Below, one piece after another: positions 35,770-48,223 of a DNA stretch of 64,000 nucleotides (positions are counted from its first letter, which is position 1; each line of letters opens with the position of its first letter). Below the pieces are notes generated by a model. It saw only the letters and a list, made by a program, of their open reading frames with translations. It ran no database searches and was not told the DNA's origin. Source of the DNA: Clavaria fumosa (Eukaryota > Basidiomycota > Agaricomycetes > Agaricales > Clavariaceae); assembly GCA_951802425.1 (NCBI GenBank), contig OX637805.1, positions 124,001 through 188,000 of the forward strand, written 5' to 3'. Both the position numbers and the translations under genes were made by a program.

Positions 35770-38700
35770 GTGATCTTGGGAATGAATTGGCTGTTCCAAC
35801 GCAACCTGCTGGTTGACTGGACTACTGCCCAGATAACACCCAGACCATCTATAAATGAGAAAAAAACTCTGGAATCTGTCCTGGAGGGTGCACTGGCCAG
35901 CACTCTCCATTCTGTCCCTTTGTCCACCTCTGTCTCTCTGTCTGTCTCCATTCCATGTGCTTTGGCTCAACCATCATCTGCAGCACGTCCTTGACACCAC
36001 CCAGGAGGATCTCCTCTCTGTCCCAGAGGAGTACAGGGATTTTCTGGACATCTTCAGTAAAAAGAAGGCAGACACCCTGGCTCTGCACCAACCATCTGGA
36101 GGGGCAATCTCTTCTGCCAGGTATAGTCTATCCTTTGTTGCAGTCTGAACTCAGTGAACTCCACAAGTTTCTGGATGAGCATCTCTGCATCAGATCCATA
36201 TGTCTGAGCCATTCTCCACATGGAGCACCTGTGCTCTTCATCCAGAAAAAGAATGGAACACTCTGACACTGTGTTGATTTCCATGGTCTCAATAAAGTGA
36301 CCAAAAAGGACCATTATCCACTTCTGCTAACCAAAGATCTTCTTGATGTTCCAGGAAAAGCCCAAATCTACACTAAACTTGACCTCCAACATGCATACCA
36401 CCTGGTCCATATTGCTGAGGGTGATGAATGGAAGACCATATTCTGCACCCAATATGGGTCCTTCAAATGGTGTGATGCCCTTTGGGCTCACAAACACACC
36501 CACCATTTTCCAGCATTTCATGAACAATGTCTTCTCTGACCTCCTTGACATGTTCATGGTTGTCTATCTTGATGACATCCTCATCTACTCTGAGGACCCA
36601 GAACAACATGTATGAACATGTCTGAGAGGTACTCCAAAGGCTCCAGAAGAACAGTCTCTTCCTGAACCCAGCTAAGTGTGAATTTCATGCTGAGACCATG
36701 GAGTACCTTGGATTTGTCTTATCTCCAGCTGGACCTTCTATGGAAACAACTAAAGTTAAAGCTATACAGGAATGGCCCACTCCGCAGAAGGTCAAAGATG
36801 TACAGTCCTTCCTTGGATTTGCCAATTTCTATTGCTGTTTCATCCATGGCTACTCCAATGTTGTCTCTCCAATGAACTGCCTCACTTATAAGAACATACA
36901 GTGGCATTGGTCTGACAACTGCCAGTCCACTTTTGACTCTCTACAAACTGTGTTCTCCTCCATGCTGATCCTCTCACACTTTATCCCTGGAGCTCTGCTT
37001 ATAGTCAAAACCAACACCTCAGACTATGCTGTTTCCATGATTCTCTCTACGGTCACCTCCGACAGTGAAGTCCATCCTATCACTTTTCATTTCCACACCC
37101 TGGGCATTTACCACTTGGAGGCATTATCTCGAAGGTTCTGAAACTCTGGTCAACATTGTTACTGACCACAAGAACCTTGAGTATTTCTCCATGGTCTGCC
37201 TGCTCACCTGGTGTCAAGCCAGGTGGTTGAAGTTCCTCTCCCAGTTCAATTTCATGATCTGATTCTGCCCCAGTCACCTTGGAATGAAACCTGATGTTGA
37301 CTAGACATTGGGATGTCTATCCCAAAGAGGTGGATAGTGATCATGCCTGCATCAATCCACAGAATCTCTAGCCAATGTTCACTGGTGGACAATTGATTTC
37401 ATCACTCCAAGCTTCATTGCTCTATGTGCTGCACTACATGCATGTGCCTCATTCGTGATTGACAATAATCAACTCTGTGAGGATATCTGGTTTGGACTCT
37501 TGCTTGATCCTGTGATCACTCCAATTCTGCAGGACCTCTGCTTGAACTCCATGGACAACAATGGACTTCTCTGTGAGTGCAGACAGATTTATGTACCAGA
37601 TGTTGATGACCTCCAATTCTGCATTTTACATGCAAGACATGATCACCCGCTTGCTGAACATTTTGGTTGGACCAAGACTATGGCCTTGGTCTTCAGGGAC
37701 TATTCCTGGCCAAAACTCCAAGGATTTGTATCAGACTTTTGCAAATCTTGCACAACTTGTGGTAGGGTGAAAGCCCCTCAGCATAAGCCATATGAAATGC
37801 TTAAGCAGCTGCCCATACCTGAGAAACTGTGGAATTCCATCTCGATGGATTTCATTGAGCAACTCCCCAAGAGCTCTGGTTTTACCACAATCTTGGTGGT
37901 TGTTGATAGGTTTATGAAGCAGGGGATTTTCATCCCAACAACCAACAAAGTGAACTCCACAGAGTTGGCTTGCCTGTTCATACCTCACATCTTTTCAAAA
38001 CATGGAGTTCTGTCACATGTCACCTCTGATTGTGGCTCTGAGTTTGTCTCCCATTTCTTCTGCTCATTGGGCAAAGTCCTTGATATGACTTTGCACTTTA
38101 CCTCCAGATATCATCTGGAGGGCAACAGACAAACAGAGCACTAACCAGACATTGGAACAATACCTCTGTTGTTACTGCAATTACCAGCAGGACAACTGGT
38201 CTGAACTGCTGCCTCTAGTGGAGTTTGCCTACAACAATGCTCTGAGTGCCACTACTGGGGTTTCTCCATTCTTTGCAAACAAGGGCTATCATCTGAACAT
38301 ATTGGTGTACCCTGAACATGAAGTAATCTTGGTTTGTGCCTGAGAACTTGCTGTGGACTTGGATGAGCTCCACCAAGAACTCCATACCCACATTGCCAAT
38401 GCACAATGTCACTATCAAGGTCCAGCAGACACCCATCGGGCTCTGGCACTGAGGTTTAAGGTTGGAAACCAAGTCTACATTAAGGCAAAGTTTTTCCATA
38501 CCACCAGACCATCCCAGAAGCTCTCTGAAAGGTTCCTTGGACCTTTCGAGATCATTGGAGAGGCTGGCTTGCATCCCTTCATACTCCAACTCCCTGAAGC
38601 CATGTGAGTGGTCCACCCTGTCTTCCACATTTCTAACTCCAAGATCAACAAACACCACACCTGCAAACTCCTTTACTTGGTGCAGTGGGACCAATGAGGA

Positions 38701-38780
38701 AACATCTTGGTTACCAGCTACAGACCTTGTACACACCTCTGAGGCTGTTTTGGACTTCCATCCATGCATATCTGAACAAG
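35770..38780 (+). pseudogene. Pol of chromovirus C with chromodomain remnant
   Basis: In order: protease tail LGMNWLFQRNLLVDW (from 35778); EEYRDFLDIFSKKKADTL; RT with [17 protein letters not shown] and [13 protein letters not shown]; connection region YLGFVLSPAG and VQSFLGFANFY; degenerate RNase H; integrase zinc domain ending CKSCTTCGRVKAP; core with WNSISMDFIEQLP and HVTSDCGSEFV (DCG where DNG is expected); a C-terminal part with LSERFLGPFEI; and a broken chromodomain (YLVQW ... ETSWLPATDLVHTSEAV). Numerous stops and frame changes. Mapped by eye from pieces in three frames. Confidence 0.8.
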
Positions 38781-39101
38781 CCTGGACCTCTCAATTCCCT
38801 TTGATCTGTCTCTCTGTCTCCTTGTCTCTCTGTCTCTCCTCTCTGCTTTCTCCACTTTCTCTGAATCCCAAAAAAAAAAAAAAAACCTTTGTTCTTCTCC
38901 AAAAAACTCTGAAATTTTATTTCATCAAGTCCAACTCTGGACTTTTCTTCTGTTTCTCTGTTCCACTTTACCTCATTTTCTGTTTTCACACTGCTTACTT
39001 TCACTCAAGTTCAAAAGATAAAAGATAAATTTTATAAAAGAAAAGATAAAAGATAAAAAAAGAAACAATAAATAAGTAGATAATATATATATATATATAT
39101 A

Positions 39102-40015
39102 TTAGGCAGAGGGGGGTGAGCCAGGCAATGCTTGTAAAACTCCTTCAGGCTCCTTCAGCCTGGACTCTGCTCCTACTTCCCCCTCCTCTGCCTCTGCCTC
39201 TTTCTCCTTCTCCACCTCTGCCTCCATCTCTGCCTCCACCTCCACCTCTGCATCCATCTCTGCATCCTCCTTCTCCTTCTCTCCCTCCATCTCCATCTCT
39301 GCCTCTGACTCTACCACCATCTTCTCTCCCTCTGCTTTCTCCTCCACCTCTGCCTCCACCCCCCACTTCCCCATAAAAAACTCTTGGAGGATCCTCCAAT
39401 CCTCTGCCACTGCCTTCTGCTCCACCCTCCACTCCTTCCTCTCCACCCTTGCCTCCTTCCTCCACTCCTCCAACTCTGCCACACTGCAGGCCACCAAGTC
39501 AAGGGTGGCCTTTGCCAACCTCGCCCACTCCACTTCTGCCCTCTCCACCTCTGCTTGCAGAGCCCGCACCTCCCACACCTCCACCTCCTCCTCTACCACC
39601 TTTTTTGACTTCACAGAGTGGAGTCTCTTCTGCTCCAGCCCCTCTGCCTCTCCACCCACACACTTCTGCTTCACCCCCACACAGGCAACACATGAAGTGC
39701 CCTGCCCTCCACTTGGGTACATGCAGCCCAGTGACAACAGCCAGCACTGCATGCATACCCCTCGCTCCACCTCAGACTCTGGCATTGGATTCCGCTTCTG
39801 CCCCACTCCATGCACTCATGCGATCTCCTCCACATGCCACTTCACCTCCACTGCCTTCACCCACTCCATCTCCTCCCACCACACCTGATCCACTTCCTCC
39901 CTCTTCTTCCACTTGTCCTCCTCCTGTGCCTTCTTCTCTTGAACCACCTTGCAAGGGCCACAATCTTGGGGTCCTCATACTCTGGATGCATGGGGATGGT
40001 GACCACAGGGCATGG
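39102..40015 (-). pseudogene. Antisense Zn(II)2Cys6 gene of chromovirus C, broken 5' part
   Basis: The main open stretch is 39815-39102 (237 aa). It holds [32 protein letters not shown] (39755-39660), i.e. CX2CX6CX10CX2CX6C, a GAL4-type zinc cluster. This is followed by a coiled coil (LQAEVERAEVEWARL, EEWRKEARVERKEW) and a very acidic E/A/K-rich tail ending SPPSA. Upstream pieces (YEDPKIVALAR, then EKKAQEED in another frame) match the N-terminus in fragment E, so the 5' part is frameshifted. Position and orientation mirror the accessory gene of A: after pol, on the opposite strand. Confidence 0.6.
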
Positions 40016-40016
40016 T

Positions 40017-40478
40017 AATGCACTATTGGTGGGATATTGACCCTATAAGATATGTGGAAATTGACCTATTGGTGGTTTTGTGGTGCTGGCACCTAATTGA
40101 AAATGGTTCAGGCACCTAATTCCAACCCATTTGTGGAGTGGATATTGCCTTTTTTGGCATCCTGTGCCTAATAGTTTCCCAGATCCCAAGCACCTAATAG
40201 AATTGAGGAATATTGTACCTAAAGATCACCTGAAAAGGGGGCATTGGTGAAAATTGGGGAATAGGTCATGTGACCTAGTGAATGGGGCCTATGGCTTTAC
40301 CTGGCAGCTAAGGGTTGAAATTCCCACAATCCTACACCATTCTTGTTTTACAGAATTGGTGTAGGATTTAGGGTTAGGAAGAAGCAAACCCCATGCCAAT
40401 ATCTTAGGTATTAGGCTTGCTATGAATATTTCTTTAGATTTTCCACCAATGCACTATTAGTGGGATATTGACCCTATA
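40017..40478. repeat. Pair of 31-bp direct repeats 431 bp apart
   Basis: AATGCACTATTGGTGGGATA and what follows (40017-40047) recurs at 40448-40478 with one difference. The interval contains no gene. It may be a small element or a local duplication. Confidence 0.6.
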
Positions 40479-40494
40479 GACTTTAGAAGTATAT

Positions 40495-41180
40495 TCAAAC
40501 TACAACCTTGTGTATACAACTGGTCCTTTGCTTGCCCTTTGTGCTGCTTCCTGCCCTGCTCCTTGCTGCAACAGCCAAAGGTCCAATCCAAACCTCCAAT
40601 CTGCACCTCCAATCTAAACCCACACTCCTTATGTTCTTCTGTTCCTTGTTATTCCAGTCCTCACAAATACCAAAACTCTGAAACTCTGCTTTTTCTGATT
40701 CCTTGATACTTTGATTCTCTGATTTTTCTTGACCTTGCAAAAACTCTGAAATCTTGTTCATACAATGTTACCTTTTGTACAACTCCAACACTCCTTGTTT
40801 GCTCTGTTTGTTCTACTCTTCTGTCTACTCTAGCCTGCTTCTTGACAATTCCTTAGTAAAATTTCTTCTTAGGATAAAAAATTTTGTAGGAGGGAGGGGT
40901 GAGTGAACTTACAATAGGTCCTCTCAGCCCCCCAGCATCTCCAACTTTTTTTGCCCTCCCTCCACACTTCTGCTCCCTCCACACCTCTGCACCTCTGCAC
41001 CAAAACTCCAAACTCTGATTCCACACCTCTGCTTCCTCTGCTCCAATCAATTGGACTTCCAGACCAAATGGACTTTACTTCTGGCATTTCCCTTGGTGCT
41101 AGTCTATGATTAGCAACCATTGGGATGATGCCCACTACCCATGGGAACATATTCTTTGTCTTACATGTATCATCCATGCC
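40495..41180 (-). other. Possible truncated 3' piece of an accessory-type gene
   Basis: Read on the minus strand, it shows CAGAG-rich leader-like sequence and GGAGGGAGCAGAAGTGTGG-type repeats resembling the tail of the accessory genes in C and E. No intact frame or cysteine cluster. Low certainty. Confidence 0.25.
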
Positions 41181-41947
41181 TTCCCACTCCTCAGGTGAAA
41201 TTGCTATAGATATCTGATATACTCATGTTTCACAGTTAGCCCCTATGCCCTACCCTAGTAGTATATGAACCCCCCATGTATCTCCATGCTCCTCAGTTCA
41301 ACATTATTGACACCTGGTCTGTGCATTGGGACTTTGTCCTCACTGTTCTTGACAGTCTGAAATTAAATTTAGAAACTTTTGTTCAAGATGGACCTTTGAA
41401 AAACACTTTATTTATTGAGATATTGTTGTTATCTAGATAACAAAGACTTTAGAAAGATTCCATCTTGAACAAAATGTTCAAATAAGATTTCTGAACATTT
41501 CCTCTCAGCAAAGGTAAGTCCCAAAAGGTCTATGAGGCCTACAGATTTGATGCTGCTGGACTTGTGTGTTAATGTAGTCAGTGGCTGTGTGCATACACCA
41601 CAAGGTTTCTGTGGCCTCATTCTCTGGCTCTCATTCTCCCCCCACTTTAAAACACTCTGTGTGCACAGGGTAAGCCTCCAAAACTTCATATTTTCCTATC
41701 TTATCATATAAATTACTGTTTTCTCTACATTTCAGGCTGAATACCACCTTCTGACACTTTAGGGACTTGTACTGGACTGTGTGTACTTGGGGGGAAGAAT
41801 TTGGGGCTTTGGAACACCTAGGTAAGCACTATTATACCATTTTCTGAACCTATATATTCACTTATTCATATCTCTTGATGAATTGCAGCTGGGCAAAACC
41901 TTGGCTTTCTGGCTCATTATCTCTTATCAGCTATACAGGCTGAATTT
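41181..41947. other. No gene recognised
   Basis: AT-rich sequence with short frames only. A possible splice acceptor precedes the ATG at 41948. Confidence 0.4.
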
Positions 41948-42320
41948 ATGCCTCCAAAGTATTCAGCATCACAGAGGTCACAGGATCAGAGAGAGCAGCT
42001 GCTCGCAGCTCATGCCAGGAGACTACAGGAGGGAGGTGTAGGACCATCAGAGCCTGCCTCTGACAAGCAGTTTGAGGGTGTTGAGTCTGCATTGCATAAT
42101 GCTCAATATTGGCCTTAAGCAATGCCAGAGCAGAACTCCAGGGTGAAAGGGAGCATTCTGCATCCCTTTATATTACAAAGCACAAGCTGCAAAGGACTCA
42201 GACTGCCAAAATCCAGGTACTTGAACAGGCCATGGAGGCCATGAAACTGGTTGAGAAGACAAAGCAAGAGAATATCCAGCTCATAGAGGAGAGTAAGATA
42301 TCTTTGGGTCAGTTTGCCTG
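41948..42320 (+). pseudogene. Coiled-coil protein fragment
   Basis: From 41948: MPPKYSASQRSQDQREQLLA, ending ESALHNAQYWP and a stop at 42116. An overlapping frame (from 42109) continues ALSNARAELQGEREHSASLY and KIQVLEQAMEAMKLVEKTKQ, a heptad-rich helix. The two look like parts of one gene with a frame change. Family not recognised; N-termini of this kind occur near fungal transposases, but I cannot show that here. Confidence 0.35.
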
Positions 42321-42321
42321 T

Positions 42322-42781
42322 CCCCATACCATGTGTGAATGCTATGCTGGAAATTGCAGGGGCAACCACTCCTTCAACTTCCCGCACACCGTATGTGAAT
42401 GGTGTGCGGGAAGTTGAGGGAGTGGTCATTCCTGCAATTTCCCGCACACCATACGTGAATGGTGTGCGGGAAATTGGAGGAGCGACCACTCCTTCGACTT
42501 CCCGCACACCATTCACGCATGATATGCGGGAAGTTGAAGGAGTGGTTGCTCCATCAACTTCCCGCACACCATTCACGTATGGTGTGCGGGAAACCTGCAG
42601 AATGACCACGCCTTAAACTTCCCGCACATCATGTGTGAATGGTGTGCGGGAAATTGCAGGAGTGATGACTCCTTCAACTCCCACATACCATTCATAGATT
42701 GTGTGTGGGAAATTGCATGAGTGACTGCTCCTTTAACTTCCTGCACACCATGTATGAATGGTATGCATTAATCGTTAGATG
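42322..42781. repeat. Self-complementary 60-bp minisatellite
   Basis: Seven units with a period of exactly 60 bp. Each unit contains an inverted repeat, CTTCCCGCACACCAT ... ATGGTGTGCGGGAAG, around a short loop. Because the unit is nearly self-complementary and a multiple of three, both strands are open and encode almost the same 20-residue repeat. The plus strand reads RTPYVNGVREVEGVV and the minus strand RTPFTYGVREVEGVV. Confidence 0.9.
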
Positions 42782-42984
42782 TAAAATAATAGCAAGTACA
42801 TGCAGATGTCTAGACTTAGCTCAAGAATAATAATAACACAACCTGAACCACAAAAACGTAACCTATCTAACTCAAACAATTTAAATAACTTACTAACCCC
42901 TCACAAATGACCTCTAAAATGCTGGCATAGAAACAACCTGAACCCTTCCCAAACCTGAACCCCAATTAGAAAACTTACCTACAA

Positions 42985-44080
42985 TATGCACATGCACTGT
43001 CCACCAAACTTGTCCCACTGGTGTCCCCCATGCTGCTCACCCCAATTGCACCATCCACCCTGCTTGTGCTGCCTGCCCACTCACCTCATTGGTGCTACAC
43101 CACTTGGCTTGCTTCCTGCTTTACTCACCTTGCTTGTGCCACCCATTCACCCCACTCAGGCTGTCCACCCTCCATCCTACTTATGCCACCTGTGCTGCTC
43201 ACTCCCAGCATGCCAAAACCTAGGTCCTACATACCTACCAATTGCAAGATCCAATGTGATGCAGGCTTCATGTTACAGGTGAGCCATGCCATGTAAATGG
43301 CCAGGACACCCACACCTCTCATAATGTACAAAGTAAGTTGACTGGATGTGTATCTCAAAGTGGGTATCCAGGACTCCCATGCTCACATGATGCACAAAGT
43401 TGACTGGAGGTGTATGTCAAAGTGGGTGTCATGGATGCCCACATGTTATAAAGTCAGTTCAGTTGTGAGTTGAGTCAGTGTCAAAGCTTGAATGCATGTG
43501 TTTCATAGTGTGTGGCCCACAGCTATCAACATATGGGGGAGACACAATTGCTGAATCAAGTCACTTGGGCAGAGACAGGAGAGCAGACAATAATACAAGG
43601 GCAATGGTATGCTGGTATATGGGTGACTATCTGATAGTGCCAGAGGGGCAGCAGGGAGCACCTCAGATAGAGGAGGGCTTGAATGGATGCTAGATAGAAT
43701 GGAAGAAGAAGGCCCACCATGGGTAGTGGAGACAGGAAGGCATAATAATGTTAGCCACCTAGACAAGAAAGACTGATGAAATGTGGAAACAAAATTCCCT
43801 GTCTCTGTCCCCAGTCATCTCAGACCTTCAGAGTCTACAGTCAGCAAGACACTCAACCCCTCAATGTAAGTACCTGTCTATCATGCTCACCCCTTGCTTG
43901 TACTGCACTAGTCACCCTGCTTGTGCTATCCACCCTGCCCATCCCACTTGCACTGCCCATTGCTAACCATGACTGCCACTCGCCTGCTCACCCTGCTTGC
44001 ACTACCTATCTCACTCAACCTAATTGCACTGCCTGCCCCACTCACCTGCTTGCCCTGCTTCCACTGCTTTGTTGACTGAC
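42985..44080. repeat. C-rich degenerate repeats and flanking low-complexity DNA
   Basis: Runs of TTGTGCTRCCCACC-like words at 43000-43215 and 43880-44070. Between them, a 60-70 bp direct repeat built on TGACTGGATGTGTATCTCAA occurs at about 43340 and 43390. The long open frames are a by-product of the composition. Confidence 0.5.
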
Positions 44081-44149
44081 AATATGTGCATGCCATTGGC
44101 TGACTATTTGCACTTATCATTGGTCAACAATATGGGCATCATCAGGAAA

Positions 44150-44480
44150 ACGTGAAATCATCTTGACTCATCTTGACCCTGTGATCAAGAAGAATCAAGA
44201 CTCAGTAGAGTCAAGAAACTGTGTCTTGAATAAAGGTGATCCATTTTCTTGACTCTCCATACTTTTTCTTGACTCGCCCCACTTTCTCTTAACCAGTACC
44301 TTTATGTCTCGACTCTGAGTGACTGTTTTGGATGATTTCTCTCACTTGACTGAATAAAAAGTTCTCTTGACTTGAGAATCAATCCTGACCAAATCAATTT
44401 CCTTGATTTGAGGGTCACTCTCTTGATTCAATACAGGGTTTTCTTGACTCAAGGATCACTCTCTTGACTGGATCAATGTA
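44150..44480. repeat. CTTGACTC-rich region
   Basis: The word TCTTGACT and close variants recur many times. A similar patch occurs near 50380-50550. Origin unknown. Confidence 0.5.
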
Positions 44481-44699
44481 GGATTTCATTAATAGCATGA
44501 AATTAATGGGGGAACACATTCGACACCATGACCATCCTGATCCCTCTATATTTGTCAAACACCTGCTCAACTATAACAAGTGTCAGAGTGCACATAATGC
44601 TTGACCCGAGCACACAAACCACACTCCGCATGAGAATGAACAAGATAATCCTGCAATAAGTCTTGCTCCAATCATCGACTTTGCGGGGCCCGCACGCAG

Positions 44700-46707
44700 G
44701 AGCTGGGGGCGGCCGTGCTCGCGTTCCAGAAGCACCCATTTGGTATGTGTGTGCACGACAGCGGGGCGGACGGGGATGTGAGCGGCCAGGTGTGCTGTCT
44801 CGGGCTCAGCGAGGGTGCAGCAGAAGTGCATGTGCAGGCAGGGGGGAGAAAGACATAGCGAGAAGCGTCGACACAATCGAGGCGTGGATCTGATCCTGCT
44901 TGGACGAGCGCACTGGCGCCAGGCCGTCTATCTCATCGAAGAAGATGATCGACGGTTGACAGTTCTTGGCTTCTTCGAACAGTAAGCGTAGTTGGCGTTC
45001 CGCTTCTCCAACCCATTTGGAGAGACAGTCCACCCCCTTACACATAAAGAAGGCTGGGGTATACATCAGCGAGGCACGGAATCAGATGCAATCAGACATA
45101 CATATGCCTTTATCCCCCATCCTACAACTGGCAGCCAAGGCCCTTGCCATTAACGTCTTCCCTGTTCTGGGAGGTCCATGGAAAAGTACACCGCAAGGTG
45201 GGGTAACGTTAAATCGTTGGAATACTTCGGGATACAATAGTGGCAGAAGAGCCATTTCTTTTAGTGCATGGATATCTAAAGAAGGCATCAAGGGCAGTCG
45301 AATAACAAATTTAAAAAATGAATACACACGGTCATCCAAGCCTCCGACTTCATCGAAAGTTACATTGGTGTTTATCCCGAGGGGGTCAATGTCTGCTAGG
45401 GCTTTTGATCCACTGTGAGCGAAAGGACATAGAGATTAAAAGCAGCACTTACAAGCATCCCCGATCTTCCCCAGATTGGAAGACGTACCTGCTGCCGCAG
45501 CGAGGTTCCCTGGAAGCAGACCCCCGCCCATTGCACTGCCACCAGCACCGTACAATCCACCCACGGGATTGCTAAACGGTTTTCGTGGCATTCTGGTAAA
45601 GGGATTATCCGAGTCAGAGTCATCTCCGGGAAGACCCATCCATCTACTAAGTTCAGCGCCAGTCGCGCTCCATCCGAGGCCCTTAGCCTTTCCACTAGCC
45701 CTGCCACCGCCATGTCCTTTCTTCCCTACACCGTCTCCAGACTTGCTTCGTACGGGCGGTGCTTGCATCTCTTCTACAGGTGGTGGTACAGCATAGTCGA
45801 CAGGGTTACGACGGCGGAGCGGATATGGCTTCCCATCGCTTTCCGGCTCCACTTCGCCCTCAACTTCGGCGTTGGCCATGGGCTCAGGTTCGACAACTTC
45901 GTCATCAGACGTGGGAACCGCGTCGTCCGGCTCGCCTTCCGCGTCTGCAGACCCAGCCGACGACTCGTTGAGGACGCATTCTGGATCGTCTTGGGAGGCA
46001 GGGCGCGACTTCTCGCGTGGCGCGGTCCGCTGCCGTGAGGCGCGGGTCCGGGGTTTCGTCTGAGGCTGCGAGATGATGGGAAGCCCCTGGGTCGGCGCAC
46101 GGATGGTCCGCCCGCTCTGGGTCTTGAGCGGGGGTGTCTTGAGCGGCTTCTTGGTGCTGTTCCAAGTGGCATAGCGGCTTGCCCTCCCCCCGTCGCCGTC
46201 ACTGACGATGAAGCCGTCTAAGTTGTCGGGCTTTTTACGCGGTGGGTCGATCTGGCGCGGAGCTTCGTCATGATTGTCCTCGTCGTAGATGACATGTCGC
46301 TTCGACTTGCGAGTAAGTTTGGGATAGTTAAGCATGTCGACGGGATCTTCGCTGTGATCTTCGCCGGCAGAGCTCTCGGCGTATGACTTCTTGGTCATTT
46401 TGCGGCCGCGCTTGGAGATGACCTACTCGACTTCCTCGGCTGGCTGTTCCTCCTGTGGCATATCAGGTTCCGCTGCGTCTATCGACTGTTGGCTGTCGGC
46501 ATATTCAGATCCAGAGGGAACGCTTCCGAGAGAGGTAGTACGACGGGTGACTCGTGGGTGAGGTGGAGGGGCGACCTTCCCATTCGGAGGCATCGGTGGA
46601 AGTCTGAGCGTGATGCGTGCCTCTGAGGCTGTGTCTATAGGATGATTAAGAGCAGTGGAAGTCAATGACGATGATCGTCCTCGTGTTAAATTTGAGCAAG
46701 CAGGCAT
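44700..46707 (-). pseudogene. Yta7/ATAD2-type AAA ATPase, truncated and decaying
   Basis: Minus strand. It starts at 46707 and reads through an acidic, disordered N-terminus with an in-frame TAG at 46425-46423; the next codons (VISKRGRKMTKKSY) continue the protein. An intron precedes ALADIDPLGI; a second small intron gives GGLDDHIHALKEMALLPLLY; then the Walker A region GPPRTGKTLMARAL (normally GPPGTGKT). A third intron leads to ISFFMCKGVDCLSKWVGEAE and Walker B IIFFDEIDGLAPVRSSKQDQ. Homology stops after IHASIVSTLLA (near 44860); the second AAA domain and bromodomain are absent. Intact family members bind acetylated histones and evict H3/H4. The stop, the Walker A change and the truncation indicate a pseudogene. 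Confidence 0.75.
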
Positions 46708-46764
46708 TGTTATCCAGGACCGACAATCGCCAGTACGGGCTAGCTGTCTGTGGTGGTGACGAGC

Positions 46765-47385
46765 TTAGGTTAAACCAGACGTAGCGCGTTCGTTATGCAG
46801 CAAGCAGAGCTTGGACCCCAGCGCGGTCTTCTCGTTGAGAGCCGTTTGAAAGGGTTTCGACAGCACGACGCGTGTTGTGGTCTGTTCGGTGTCTTGGGGC
46901 GGTGACAAACAAATCCATCGTTGCCCTTCCCGCGTCCCCTTCGGTGCGCAAACCCTCAAACCCCATTTTTTCCTCCTCATCCCATCGACGCGCCGTCGAG
47001 GTGAAACCGGTGAAACCCATATTCGGCGGCGAGCGTGCATGACCAAAGGTCGAGACGGGGCCTTTGCCCGTTGGTAGGCCGAGGAGCTTCGCCAAGATGG
47101 GCGAGTCGTTCGTTGGGGAGCCCGTGGGGGGGGAAGACGGGGGAGAGGAGGAAGTCTCGGATGAGTCTGAGTCGCCTGAAGGGGAGTGATGCCGACGAGA
47201 GCAGGGAGAGGAGAGGAAGGGTATGGGAGAGGAAGGGATGTAAGTGGGATCGTGGCATCGTCGTTGTTGGTGGCCATCGTTTGAGAGGTGGTGTCGCACT
47301 TTGAAAAAACTCTAATCTGATGACCAAGCAGGTCTGTGGAGCACGAGGGCGCGGACGGAGTTAGGCGTACACTGTGCGACTGCAC
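46765..47385 (-). pseudogene. Hypothetical Pro/Ser-rich gene remnant
   Basis: A candidate start MATNNDDATIPLTSLPLPYP at 47278 is followed, after a frame change, by a stretch that looks coding (SPILAKLLGLPTGKGPVSTF, DEEEKMGFEGLRTEG) and ends at 46793. No domain recognised. GC-rich like the adjacent ATPase fragment, so it may belong to the same host-derived block. Confidence 0.3.
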
Positions 47386-47639
47386 CTGAGATCAAAATTG
47401 GTAAGGAAAGAAGGAGCGAGGTAGGGTTAAGCAGGAGAGGCGAAGGCGGAGGCCTCTGAGTCGCACGGGGCGAGAGGAGAGATGCGGGGCATCTAGACGC
47501 GCAGAGCATGAGGCGAACGGATCGCGAAATGTCGAGGACATGAGACGCACGGAGCATGAGATGCACGGATGCCGGATGAGTACTCGATGAGTGCTTGTCA
47601 CATATTAGACTCTAGTAAACTCGTTTAAAGCTGATCAAT

Positions 47640-48223
47640 GTCAGATCACATGATCTGATACTGCAAAGGGGGTCTGCTTTTGTCATGGCACAGCAGCAGC
47701 AAGCCTCCCAAACTTCATGTATTACATACATAATCAATATTGCACACAAAATGAACATCAGGGCTTCAGAAGGGCCTCTTCTACACTTAGTGGCAGCATT
47801 GGACTACCTTAGCACTAACTGCAGTCATATTTGAGCAAGTAAGCACTCATTAGAAGATTTAGAACAGGATTTGCAATGTTTAGAGTTGGGTGAGACCATC
47901 TTAGCACTAGCTTGAGTAACTGAGAATTCACTAGATGATAACAGATCTTGCCAATCTCATCTAGAATAAGATGAGAGTTTCCTAGAGGAATTTAGACTAA
48001 GTCTGTAGCAATTAGATCATGGCTAGATTTTGCTAGAATAAGTTTAGAGGAATTTAGAACTAGGTTTGCAGCCATTAGAACATGGCTAGATTTTGCCAAT
48101 CTCATCTAGAATAAGTTTAGAGTGTTTTAGAACTAGATTTGCAACTTATAGAGTTGTGCTAGAGCTCTTTTTGATATCCTAGACTGTATTAGAAGGATTA
48201 GATCAAATTTAGACTGCATTAGA
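47640..48223. repeat. TTAGA/CTAGATTT degenerate tandem repeats
   Basis: Irregular repeats of words such as AGAACTAGATTTGCAA and CATGGCTAGATTTTGC. The last units (ATTAGAAGGATTAGATCAAA) also continue after the MITE at 48517, so the MITE landed in this array. No gene. Confidence 0.5.

Larger units (their letters stand above)
35674..40020 (+). mobile_element. Decayed chromovirus C
   Basis: Plus-strand Ty3/gypsy remnant: end of protease, RT, RNase H, integrase and chromodomain, then an antisense accessory gene on the minus strand. No LTR is recognised at either end. The right end is next to a 31-bp direct repeat at 40017. Confidence 0.75.
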
